Shown here in pieces: positions 33,532 to 43,799 of a stretch of 64,000 nt of DNA (position 1 is the first letter of the stretch; each line of letters opens with the position of its first letter). The DNA comes from Coremacera marginata (taxonomy: Eukaryota; Arthropoda; Insecta; Diptera; Sciomyzidae), in NCBI GenBank assembly GCA_914767935.1, contig OU612045.1, forward strand, positions 136,382,680-136,446,679, in the 5' to 3' direction. Below the pieces are notes generated by a model. The model did not search any database, was not told the origin of the DNA, and was given only the letters and a program-made list of their open reading frames with translations. The translations under genes were made by a program, and so were the position numbers.

Positions 33532-34017
33532 TTAATCAAATTTAAATTTGAAGTCCTTACTTCCGGTTTCTAAAAGAAAAAAAAATCCAATTTCAAAGCT
33601 GATTTCATAACAAAAAGAACCGTCAAATTTCTTATACACTATGATTAATATATCTTTTTTTAATATTTTTATTCCCATAACTTGAGAACTAAGCCCCATA
33701 AAGACAAATTTTGTGTGATTACATTCACACCTTCCAGATGTACAATTAGGCCGAATGTGACCGAATTTCAAAATACTCTTTTTCGTTGTCCGCTTCACAT
33801 AAAATACCCTCAAGGTTGATTTATAAGGTTGTCGCAGGGCTGATCGCACTCTCTTCTCAGTACCCATAATTGTCAAAACCAGCCAATTTCGCGAATGACT
33901 ACGAAAGAAAAACGGATGATAAAAGAGAGCACTTGCAGATTTTCTATGAGCTGTCAACTTCGATTTGACAATTTTATAAATTAACCTTGAATACCCTATA
34001 ATTCCATTTAAAACCAC
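33532..34017 (-). CDS. Unrecognised 161-codon open frame, hypothetical
   Basis: This is one of the longest open frames outside identified elements (GTEKRVRSALRQPYK and RPNCTSGRCECNH are distinctive). It is basic, with a CTSGRCEC cysteine cluster and hydrophobic segments. No family is recognised. Upstream, 34159-33974 is open in another frame. It lies between a SINE and a foldback element and could be an unrecognised transposon gene, a gene fragment or chance. No promoter or splice evidence was seen. Confidence 0.25.
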   Translation of the reverse strand: MVLNGIIGYSRLIYKIVKSKLTAHRKSASALFYHPFFFRSHSRNWLVLTIMGTEKRVRSALRQPYKSTLRVFYVKRTTKKSILKFGHIRPNCTSGRCECNHTKFVFMGLSSQVMGIKILKKDILIIVYKKFDGSFCYEISFEIGFFFLLETGSKDFKFKFD

Positions 34018-34174
34018 ATTTCTCTCTTTGTAAGTAGTTTTGCAATTGCAAAAACAAATTTTCGGAATTGCGCCCGCAATTAATTTGAATATAGTCGGAA
34101 TATTTTGCGTAAGGGTTGGTTGGTTCGATTCGATTGGATTCGATTACGCTCGGCAACAATTATGAAACTTTTTC

Positions 34175-35054
34175 GTGCCACATGAACTTTGATAGTTAAT
34201 ACTGTAAAAGCTTTCTTTTCTCGTTATAAAAGTGATTTATTTTTAGTTGGCCTCAGATTTTTTTGTGATTTCGGACTTTGTGGTTTTACAACTTTGACCC
34301 TGTTTTTATGCTCTGAAATCCAAACCACTTAACACAGACCAAAACAAATAAACCATCTTATAGGAAATTAAACAAGTTTTCTAGTAAGTTTTTTTTTTTT
34401 AATTTTCTGCCATGTTTAGTCAGTGGTTCAAAATAAAAGTTTTGATTTTTTTGTTAAAAATTTTGAATTTTACTATTTAAATATTTAAAGGCTTATTTAA
34501 AAAAAATATAGTTTTGTCAAAATTTTCGTTAAGTTACCTTAATTTTGATACCAAAAACATAAACATTCTCCGAGGGGAACAATAAACATAAAATAAAATA
34601 AGCGATCAAGCCATATAGTCATATCATATCACTCTTAGTATTCCACTTGCACTAAAGCTTGAAGCTACGTGATTCATATGACTATATAACTCATATGGCT
34701 AAATTTTTTTGAAAGATGGCTTTAAATATTTAAAAAAATACTTGTAAAAGTAAAAATTTTAAAAATTTAACAAGAAAAAACAAATTTTTATTTTGAACCT
34801 GAATATCTCACAGACTAAAATTAGCAGGAAAATAAAAATACCCCACTAAAAAGCTTGTTTAATTTTCGATAAGATGGTTTGTTTTTTTTTTTTTTGCTCT
34901 GAACTAAGTGGTTTGGATACACATCATAAGAACCGGATCAAAGTCGTAAAAACACAAAGTCCGAAATCACAAAAAATTTGAGGCCAAAAAAATCAATTTC
35001 ATAAGGAGGGAAGAAAGGTTAAAAAGTATAAGCTATCAAAGCTCGTGTGGCATA
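34175..35054. mobile_element. Foldback element, about 880 bp with long inverted arms
   Basis: The left end GTGCCACATGAACTTTGATA pairs with the right end, whose complement reads ATGCCACACGAGCTTTGATA. The homology continues inward through TGTGATTTCGGACTTTGTG, ATCCAAACCACTTA and AAACCATCTTAT in mirrored order. Near the centre AGCCATATAGTCATAT (34610) faces ATATGACTATATAACTCATATGGCT (34675-34699). Nearly the whole element is therefore one imperfect palindrome. No coding sequence is present. Superfamily unknown; target duplication not evident. Confidence 0.85.
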
Positions 35055-35159
35055 ACCACTGTTGACTAGTGTTATTGTTCCTTCAATTAAAAACATATCT
35101 CAGCAAGTTATAATGCGCCTTGTGAAACTTAATCATTACATTTTCCTAATATTCCTTAC

Positions 35160-36586
35160 ATAATTGAAAAGCTTAAAGATAATGAATATCCTTAAGTTGT
35201 AGAAGATTTCAATTTAACTTGGGTGCTGGACTTAATTTAACTATCGAGTAACTTGGGTGCTGGAAGAGACACATAGCTTTTAGACTCTATTCTCTCCTTT
35301 AGGTTTCACCAAATTAATGCTGTAAAAAATGGGTTAAATAAATGAATAGACTTAGTTTTTACTGACTTAGTGCTCAATACGGTATGTAGAGAAGCGGAAT
35401 TCACATTGCCCGACAATAGTTTTTACCATAAAGCTCTCTTAGTTACTTATGATATTCTTGCCTTACAGAATCGCCATTAGTTAGAAGACTATATGAATTT
35501 GCTTTTAATAAGGCAAATAATGTCGTAATATCGAATTTTTTATATTATGTGGATTGGTGCACAATCTTTGGTGATAGTCCTTTACAGAACCATCATTGTT
35601 TAATTAATATCATTAAGTAAACTTACATAATATTTGTACCTCTAAAAAGGGTTCATAAGGCTACTAACCAACGTGGCATATAAGTCGCCTTGGAATATCA
35701 TTCAAGAATATCATGAATTATAAATGTAAAATAAGTAAGACTAACTTAGCTTTAAGACATGAATATATTGAAGCACGAAAGTCACTTAAAAACTGTTGTA
35801 TAAAAATCATTTACTTGCCTTAGAGTCGAACATTTACAGCAATCCAAAAGCATTTTGGTCTTATTTGAATAACAAAAAGAATTCAATGGGTCTCCCAAGA
35901 AACATGCCTTTCCAAGATTGAAATTCTGACAATATTCAAGGAATATGTGATCTTTTTTCAGTCGAATTATGTATGCTATAACCAACCCATTAACTATGCT
36001 CCAACTGAGTTCAACGATAACTTTATCCATAACTTTATCTGGCGAAGAGGTTTATTGTGCTTATTAATTAGCTTGGATGTGAAGAGAAATGTGGCACTGA
36101 TAATATTTTCCTTATCAGTTTAAAATCTTGTGCAATGGTACTTTTCCAACCTCTTACTTTTCTTTTTTATCAGTCGTTACAAAAGGAGGAATTTTTCGAT
36201 ATATGGAAATTATCCAAGATAACTACAATTTTCAAATCAGGATCGAGGCAAAATATTGCAAACTATTTTCCTATATCCAAATTGCAGCTCATTCCAAAAT
36301 TATTCGAGTCCCTGGTAAAAATAAAAATTTATCTGAAAGCCAACATTGTTTTGTTTATGGTAAATCTACTTCAAAGAATCTTACTCTGTTTACTCACTTG
36401 ATAGTAATAGAAATGGAAAGAGGCCAAGAAATTGATGTAATTTTGACAGATTTTGCAAAAACGTTTGAGAGAGTCCAGCACTCAGTTTTAATAAATAAAC
36501 TTAGCAAATTAGGGTTTCATTCCTCCTTGCTTAGGTGGATCGAAAATTACCTATTTGGTCGCAGACAAGCGGTTAAGCCAGTATGA
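35160..36586 (+). pseudogene. LINE remnant: end of endonuclease to RT fingers
   Basis: Broken frames in order show EDFNLTWVLD (35201, endonuclease core), LVFTDLVLNTVCREAEFTLP and SFYHKALLVTYDIL (35340-35460). RT pieces follow: WKLSKITTIFKSGSRQNIAN and PISKLQLIPKLFESLVKIKI (about 36205-36325), QHCFVYGKSTSKNL, and the A box VILTDFAKTFERVQHSVLIN with WIENYLFGRRQAV at 36440-36575. The catalytic YADD region is absent, so the element is cut off at the 3' side. The protein style is the same as the 3' fragment at 62150-63250 (jockey-like group). Numerous stops show a relic. Confidence 0.8.
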
Positions 36587-36733
36587 TACTTAATTAAATT
36601 GATCATTGAAAATTATAACTAGAGCAGTTCCAATAGCACGAATGCATGGATTCAATTGGTTTGAGTGAGTACGCATATAGTACGAATTGGAGAAAAATTT
36701 GTAGGACGGACTGTATTTTCTTTGCATTTTTTA

Positions 36734-37407
36734 TTTTGCCGTTTCTTTCAATTCGTTCTTCGTTAGGTTTCGATCAAATATTTACTGTGCTGTTAATAAT
36801 TAATTTGATATTTTTAGAGTAAACAAAACTATTTAATATAAATGTATGCTGAATTTGAAGTGATGTGTGTAGCTAATATTAATTTATTTAATGCAGCTGC
36901 TCTTAAAAACACCAGAAATAAAAAAATAACAACGTTTATCCTTGTCTTACAAAATATGTCTGTCCTGCCCACGCGCCACTTGTTTTCAGATTTTAAAATT
37001 GGACAAAAAAAATGAAGTATCATACGGGCAATATCGTTGGTCCCAAGCCACATTAATTTTTTTTGTCCAATTTTAAAATCTGAAAACAAGTGGCGCATGG
37101 GCAGGACAGACATATTTTGTAAGACAAGGATAAACGTTGTTATTTTTTTATTTCTGGTGTTTTTAAGAGCAGCTGCATTAAATAAATTAATATTAGCTAA
37201 AGAAAAGAAAAGGATAAACATTATAACTTTTTTATATCTGGTGTTTTTAAGAGCAGCTGCATTAAGTAAATTAATATTAGCTACACACATCAGCATACAT
37301 TTATATTAAATAGTTTTGTTTACTCTAAAAATATCAAATTAATTATTAACAGCACAGTAAATATTTGATCGAAACTTAACGAAGAACGAATTGAAAGAAA
37401 CGGCAAA
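36734..37407. mobile_element. Foldback element with an asymmetric internal duplication
   Basis: The left arm begins TTTTGCCGTTTCTTTCAATT and the right arm ends AATTGAAAGAAACGGCAAAA, exact complements over 20 bases. The complementarity runs inward for nearly 300 bases (GATCAAATATTTACTGTG, TTAAGAGCAGCTGCATTAA and GACAGACATATTTTGTAAGA against their complements) to a loop of about 40 bases at 37010-37050. The right arm carries a tandem duplication of about 80 bp (units starting AGGATAAACGTT near 37127 and AGGATAAACATT near 37210) that the left arm lacks. No coding sequence beyond arm-derived open frames. Confidence 0.88.
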
Positions 37408-37410
37408 AAA

Positions 37411-37672
37411 ATGGCACTACGCTGGCTGGGTCATGTCCATCGTATGGACGACGAAGCTCCAGCGAAAAAGGTGCTCGAGGCGAGGGTCGCTGGTCAACGA
37501 CGACGAGCGAGACCATGCCTCCGATGGATAGACCAGGCTGAGGAAGCCCTAACCGCACTTGGGGTATCCGATTGGAGAAGGCGCGCACAAAGCAGAGGCG
37601 CCTGGCAAGAGCTGATGAGGTCGGTCGAAATCCGGACACGGGTTGTTACGGCCACCTAAGTAAGTATTTTTT
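37411..37672 (+). pseudogene. 5'-truncated RTE LINE, 3' end only (copy 3)
   Basis: This is about 260 bp of the RTE ORF end in an intact frame: LRWLGHVHRMDDEAPAKKVL through GRPCLRW-like ARPCLRWIDQAEEALTALG to TRVVTAT and stop, then a short tail CTAAGTAAGTA. It is the C-terminal domain of the protein of copies 1 and 2. Extreme 5' truncation is normal for target-primed insertion. It starts directly at the edge of the foldback element at 36734-37407. Confidence 0.9.
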
Positions 37673-37825
37673 TTCATCTGGTTTTTTGAAATTTTCAAAA
37701 TTAAAAAATTTTTACATATAAGGGTTTTATTTGTGTATAGAATGTTTTATTGAATTGTTTTAACATTGTTTAGGTATTAATAAAAAGTATGGCTTATCTT
37801 ATTATTTATAAATTGTTTTTTGATA

Positions 37826-38300
37826 TCAATTCTCTTCAAAAAATTCATCAGTTGGTTGAACAATTAAATCTCTTGCTTCTTTACTTAAGGGAATATGTGC
37901 AACTTTCTTTGAATTTTTGAAACTAGATATGAATGGATCGGATGATATCATAAGCATTCGAAATAGGTCCTTATTTGTTTTTTGCTTTGAAAATTTTCGG
38001 GTGTTATGTTTCCTATAGAAACTATAATCCTCATTTCTTTTCTCTTGCGCTTCTTCAGATAGCTCTCCAATAGGTAGGCTATGATAGTTTATGATTTGTT
38101 TGCCATGCATTAAAAACTTATGCAGTGTTGGAGACATGGCACACAAAGGATATAATTTATTGTATAATTCTGCTGCAACTTTGATATAAAGATCGTATTC
38201 AAGAGATTTTTTAGCCAAATTTCGTTTGCCAGCTTAAATTTCGACATCGATTTCGAGCAGTGCTTAAAGCGCGTTTTTACGCTTTCTACAATATTTGTAA
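37826..38300 (-). pseudogene. Transposon-associated protein remnant, family not named
   Basis: On the minus strand a 130-codon frame (38218-37826) reads KVAAELYNKLYPLCAMSPTL, HKFLMHGKQII, LPIGELSEEAQEKRNEDYSF, then RKHNTRKFSKQKTNKDLFRM and SSDPFIS. This pattern (M-x-P-T-x-H-K-x-L-x-H-G, then P-I-G-x-x-S-E-E-A-x-E) is familiar from multicopy, probably transposon-encoded proteins of arthropods, but I cannot name the superfamily. Upstream homology (LLEIDVEI, AGKRNLAKKSLEY, about 38250-38200) is interrupted by a stop, so the copy is broken. The 135-codon frame at 38110-38517 overlaps out of frame and is not the homologous one. Confidence 0.6.
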
Positions 38301-38519
38301 CCTTTATTGATATACCTTCCATAATATTGTACCTGACAATATTTTCGCCAATGATAGCCGCAACGATAACATAATTTTTAAATTTGTTTACCAAATAAAA
38401 ATTAGTAACAAAATCGTAAGTTATACATTCCATAGCTGTTATGATTACGCGTAAGAGGTTTTGTGGGAAATATATGCTATGCAGATGCTCGGCTTTAGAT
38501 ATAAAAAATGTGCGCAAAA

Positions 38520-39386
38520 AGGATTTTACCAGTTAACCAATTAAGATTTCTACCTATGGCGTAGGCTGCGGTTGCACTCATTAACTGTATGATTATGCTT
38601 AATTATGGCAATAAAAACGCGTGGATAATACGTTTTCGTGCAAATGTGAACACTGTCGTATAAAAACTTAGTTCATATAAGGTCCGGTGGCGAATGGCGT
38701 TTATAGTATATTGGGGAAAAAGTTTTGAAATTCTTTAAACTTTCCAAAAAAATATAACTAAGCTCTGCCGAGGCACGACGGTGAATGAGTTTTCTCAAAA
38801 TTTGTTTAAAACAATAGACTTTTACAAAAATATCTAAAAAAATACTATAAAACATAAAATGTAATAAATTCTTATCTTTCATAAGGCATTTTTCTGACTT
38901 TAATTAAAAAAAGAAAAATTGTTCAAAAATGTTTCACCATTAAAAAGTAACACGTCTTCAAACTTCAACAAAATATGTAGGAAATTCAAACAAAGTAATG
39001 GGAATGGGCCTTTTTGCCTTTCAATACGTTCTCGTTGACCTATGAACCTGAAAATTTGCATGTTTCTTAACCAAAGCATGTTTAACAAAACTGCATCATT
39101 AGATTTTTGAAACAGTGAAATGTGAAAAACGATTTTTGCCAGCCGAATTTTGCCAGTGCACCTCTGTGTGTTGGTATAAAAATTTCCACTTTTTTGCATA
39201 CAAAATAATTGTGTTTCCCATTAGTATGTTTTAGTTCCCTCGATTTTTAAAAATATAAACATCCTTTCTGACTTCATTTTATTAAATAAAAATACAATAC
39301 ATAAGCACAAATTCTTTCTTACCTTTACAAACAATTTAAAAGAGTGTTAATTTAACCGATTTGATAACAATATTCGGACAAAATAT
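38520..39386. other. AT-rich DNA, nothing recognised
   Basis: No recognisable coding sequence. CGGTGGCGAATGGCG (38688-38702) has the look of a transposon end but no partner was found. Confidence 0.4.
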
Positions 39387-39394
39387 CTAAGAGC

Positions 39395-41785
39395 CAGGCC
39401 CGTAGCCAGGATTTACCTTAGGGGGGGTTTGGATAAAAAATCTTTAAGTAGATACCAGTGTTAACTGAAAGAAAGGATATGCAAATTTTTAACCAAATCC
39501 GTTTTCTTTTAAGACTATTTGTGAATATGCCTGTTTTTAAATGACCAGAAGAGAGACGAGAAGAGTTTATTTCCTTTTTTTTTTTACAAATCAATTTTGA
39601 GTACTAAGTTTTTGATTTTTGCCTATGGTTTGTTGAAAAAGGTCCAAATTGAGAATTTTAAATTTCTTTTAAAAAGTATTATTCTGAAAATTAGCACAAA
39701 AAGTAAAAATGTCTGTGACAAAATTTTACTAATTCAACAATATTAATGTGAACGGTAAAAAAAGGTAAGATTTCTTGCAGTTTATTAAAATCGAAATTAA
39801 AATCAGCTATTAAAAATGCAAACATTTTTTAATAAGTTCAGCTGGTGAAGTAAAAATTGTGAATAACTTTTATTTACATTTCATTTAAAAGGGAGAAAAA
39901 AAAAATTGAGTCTTTAGATTTGGTTTCTTTTTAGCTATCTTCCGCTTTTGTTGATCCCCTGCTTGTGTACAATTATTTGAACCTGTGTGAACCCTAGTTC
40001 GAGTTATCGTTAAGGGCTAAAATATTACTGTTCTCGAAAACTATTTCGACAATTTAAATAAATTCAAAAGAAAATATTTAAAGATCTTTAAAAATTTAAC
40101 AGTTTCATTTTCTCATGATTCAATTCCAATAACATTTACTATATATACATATTTTCTTTTTAATAAAATTTTTTGAGCAGAGGAATCGGCTCCGATAAAG
40201 TCATATTTAAATTTCAGACTACTTTTCAAAAACCGTAGTTCGAAAACTGGTTTTTGCACAGCACCAGTATCTTATACCCAATTTATTATTTAAGATATCT
40301 CATGAAAATAAGTTCATGTTAATGTTAAAATAATTACTCAGCTGGTTAAATTTTTAAAAAAAGGAATGAAACAGTAAGTTTTTTGGATATTTAAGAATTT
40401 AATCGGTCGTGGATTTATATTTAAATTATTTGCAAATTAAAAACAGTAAAAACAAAATTTTTTGAACTTCCAAATTGTTTTATAATTTTTTAATATAATA
40501 AAAATAATTTTAAAAATGCTGAAGCTTAAAAAACTGTAATTGTCAATTTTTTTTATGATAATTTGGTAACATGATTAAAAGATCATCAAATCACTATACG
40601 CTTTACGTGGAATACCCCATAATGTGTTAAATTTCGGTTCATGTATTTTTTACACTTTTAAAATTGAAAAAAAAAACCAATCAAATGAATGCTTTTTTCA
40701 CAAGTCTTGAGTCTAATAAGCTTACCCAACAAACCTTATTGACGACTTTGTCGAAATTCCGACGAATTCATTACTATTTCTAGCTGTCTTAAAGAAATCG
40801 TTACAATTTCGTTACGCAAATATCGGAACAGTTTCACTTTTGATACGAATTTATAAAGAGTCTCGTTATGCGACTGTTTGTAAAACATATTGAAATGCAA
40901 ACAGAGTAAACTTTTCTTTCTTTCGAACTGTCTGAACAAAATCGCAACTTTTCGGTAACATTTTCATTAAGACTCGTTACGAAATCGTTACGACATTTCG
41001 TTACGAAGTCGTGTCAACCGCTTCATACGATATTCTTAACGATTTCATAACGAAATCGGATTCCGAAATCGAAAATACTGCGAAATGTTTATTACGATTT
41101 CGTTAAAAATATTCCGATTCTGAATCCGATTTCGTTGCAAAATCGTAACGAAAATCGTATGAAGGGGTTGACACAACTTCGTAACGAAATATCGTTCAGA
41201 CAGTTCGAAAGAAAGAAAATTTTTCTCTGTTAGCATTTAAATATGTCGTACAAACAGTCGCATAACAAAAATTTATATAAATTCGTATAAAAAATGAAAC
41301 TGTTAAGATTTGCGTAACGAAATTGTAATGATGTCTTTAAGACAGCTCGAAATAGTTACGAATTAGTCGGAATTTCGACATAGTCGTCAACTATGGTTTG
41401 CCGGGAAGATATGGCATAAAAAATGTCAAGCTAATTTTCTTCAATTTACAAAATTATATTCGTTCTAGGTATAATTTCATATATATATTATACTGGATAT
41501 CAGAGACTTTTTGAGCATTGAAACTGATTTTTAATATACAAACTCCTTGGAGATGAATTCCAATATAATGATTATGACTCTTATAGGCAAAATAAATCTT
41601 TCACTTGAACAAAAAAATTTTTCAATAATTAAGTGAAGTTTTCAAGAAAATTAACATCATTATCTCAGTTTATCTAAAAAAAAAATACATTTTGGATTTA
41701 ATAGTCTCATTTGTGTTATTTCTTTATACTTTTTGGACCCTAAGGGGGGTTTGAACACCTAAAACCCCACTTGCCTACGGGCCTG
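39395..41785. mobile_element. Non-autonomous hAT element, 2.39 kb, perfect 8-bp target duplication
   Basis: The left terminus is CAGGCCCGTAGCCAGGATTT, and the right terminus, complemented, is CAGGCCCGTAGGCAAGTGGG; both go on to a G-run next to a CCTTAG or its equivalent. The flanks are identical 8-mers CTAAGAGC at 39387-39394 and 41786-41793. 8-bp duplication and CAGG ends fit the hAT superfamily. No transposase is encoded; the interior is AT-rich and hosts the foldback at 40725-41405. Confidence 0.92.
40725..41405. mobile_element. Foldback element nested in the hAT element
   Basis: The ends CCCAACAAACCTTATTGACG and, complemented, CCCGGCAAACCATAGTTGAC are inverted copies. The match runs inward through TCGAAATTCCGAC, TAGCTGTCTTAAAG, GCGACTGTTTGTA and TTCTTTCTTTCGAACTGTCTGA on both sides to a centre near 41060-41110. 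Both arms are built of repeated TCGTTACGAAATCG-type words, unusually CG-containing for this AT-rich DNA. Total 681 bp. No open frame is convincing: the frames seen are arm shadows. Confidence 0.88.
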
Positions 41786-41793
41786 CTAAGAGC

Positions 41794-42462
41794 AACGTAG
41801 CAATCGTAGCTTTCAGTGCAAATAAATATAAGATTTTATTACAAGTACTCATTTTATTATTGTAGATTCCTTAATTTAAAATTATTATTATTATTTCAAG
41901 CAGTTTTAATCAATTTTTAAATATTTTTTTGCTACCAGCTGCTATATTTGTAAATTCGTCAAAAATAAATTGTTACCTAAAATGTTTCATCTGCTTTAAA
42001 GAAATTTTAAGCATTGAATTGAGACAATTTCTTTTTAATTGGCTTCTTATATAAGAACTTGATAAAAATTTTAATCAAAATTTAATTCAACTGTTATCTC
42101 ACAAATATTATTACGTTTTGTCACCTCCTTCCTTAGAGGCACATTTGTAACCAATTTTTTGCACATTTGTAACCAAAGTAGTCTCTTGTTACTTTGGTGA
42201 CTACGAGTATTGTTACCGTATAATAATAAGGCCGTTAGTGAAAAGCATGAGAACAAAAATCAAAAATATTTTTTAACATAGAGACAAAATTCTTGAAAGT
42301 TTTCTGAAAATTCCCTAACATTTGATCGAAAAACTAAAAACATTTCTTAGAAACCTGCATATATTCTCCCTCAAGAACTATCCATTTTGATTGGAAATAA
42401 CTTGTAAGAAAAATATTCCCAATGGAAACAATGACTATTTTATTTATTTTCAAACATATTAT
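41794..42462. other. AT-rich DNA, nothing recognised
   Basis: No coding signal. GTTACTTTGG occurs in direct and inverted forms around 42110-42220 without clear element borders. Confidence 0.4.
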
Positions 42463-43430
42463 TCTATATATATAAAACAAAGTCGTGAAATGTTCCATAA
42501 CTCAAGAATGGAGCGTCTAATTTGCTGGGAGATTTTTTTGTTGTGCTCTTTTGGCTAACTCGTTATACATACGTTTGATTAATTTTGCCACACCCCCTTT
42601 CACCAACCACAAATCAATAAAAATTATATATTTCAGACAGTTTTGGCCGTGTAAGACTACACTTTGGTAATTAAGTGTGTATGGTTATTGTCGGCAACTG
42701 TACTAAAAACAGGCGTGGTCAAACTATAGATACGCCCACTTTTTCAGAAATCATTAAACTGCTGGGCTTATAGAAAGTCTATATTTTCGCATACATAAAT
42801 AGTGGCAGGTAAAAATTGTTCATATTTCAAATTTAAGTGTGAAGTCTGTCCATTTTTTTGAAACCAGTAGTTGGCGCTGCGATCGAGTTACAGGAAATTT
42901 TTTTCGAAATTGCTCATCCGTTTTGCATGAAAATCTGTCTACAGGAGTTTTCGGGTACGGTGAGTGTCGATGACTTATCTATTCTCTTCTATTTAAAAAC
43001 CAGAGGGCGCTGTAGTACAAATTTATTAAAAAACCTCGGAAACTTCTTAGCAGCTCATTCGAACTGCGGCTATTCTAATGTATCTTGAGCACTAGAGGGT
43101 GATGTAATGCAAATCTCTTAAGCAATCTTTAGAAACTCCAAAAACCGTTCATTTACGAAAGTTGTACAAATATTAAAAAAAAACTATTATTTTTGATTCT
43201 TTAGTTTTAATACCTTATTTCAGTAAATATTAACGCTTGATATTTGCTATTGAGATTTGGCATACGGGTGAGTAGATGCGGGCCAAAATTATTTCAACAT
43301 TTTAAACAATGTTTCTGAATTAATTATTAATTAAAAATTACAAATCGCAAACAATTCCGCATCACGTTCCACACAGTTTACTCGCCATGAATACTCTACA
43401 CCCCTGGGCAGCGCCGGGTATTCCAGCTAG
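42463..43430 (+). mobile_element. Helitron-like non-autonomous element, about 970 bp
   Basis: It starts TCTATATATATAAAACAAAG at 42463 and ends GGGTATTCCAGCTAG at 43430, preceded by a short hairpin (CCTGG and CCGGG, 43403-43418). The flanking base is T on each side. Its interior at about 42600-42775 is the reverse complement of the Helitron interior at 24540-24720 (CGCCCACTTTT, AAAATAGGCATGG-like and CAGACAGTTTTGG parts), so the two share a core but differ in ends. No Rep/helicase ORF. Confidence 0.78.
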
Positions 43431-43509
43431 TTTTATATACGTAAATTAAAAACTTTAATTTTAGTTAAGAGATCATATATTTTTATTCGACAAAATTGTT
43501 CAAAAAATT

Positions 43510-43767
43510 TTGAAAATGGCTAATAGTAATACTAGCGCTACATTTTACGGCTCATACAACGTTTTATTACTAGTTTTCCCTGCCATCCCGATTAAGTCTG
43601 AAAATCCTGAAAAACGGGTAAAATCCCGCCATTTGACAGCTGTGGCTGCAAAGGAGATTTCGAAATTGAAGATATCTTGGAATAGTTCAAGCTCAAAATT
43701 GCTTTTACCGATATCCACCGATCCTCGTGAGTATAATAGTTTTAACCATTTTACATATTTTTATTAG
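43510..43767 (+). CDS. Unrecognised open frame, possible exon
   Basis: An 85-codon frame has balanced composition for its AT-rich setting (PAIPIKSENPEKRVKSRHLT, then AAKEISKLKISWNSSSSKL). At 43728 the sequence reads CCTC then GTGAGTAT, a good 5' splice-site match, so the frame could be one exon ending there. No start context, acceptor or family is identified. Chance is an equal alternative. Confidence 0.25.
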   Translation: MKMANSNTSATFYGSYNVLLLVFPAIPIKSENPEKRVKSRHLTAVAAKEISKLKISWNSSSSKLLLPISTDPREYNSFNHFTYFY

Positions 43768-43799
43768 GAAAGTTTTATACTTCATTGTATGGTTTTTCT

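Noticed and set aside
36829..37309. 155- and 90-codon frames in opposite orientations with repeated peptide blocks
   Set aside because: Both arise from the two arms of the foldback element; the repeated peptides reflect inverted and tandem DNA repeats.
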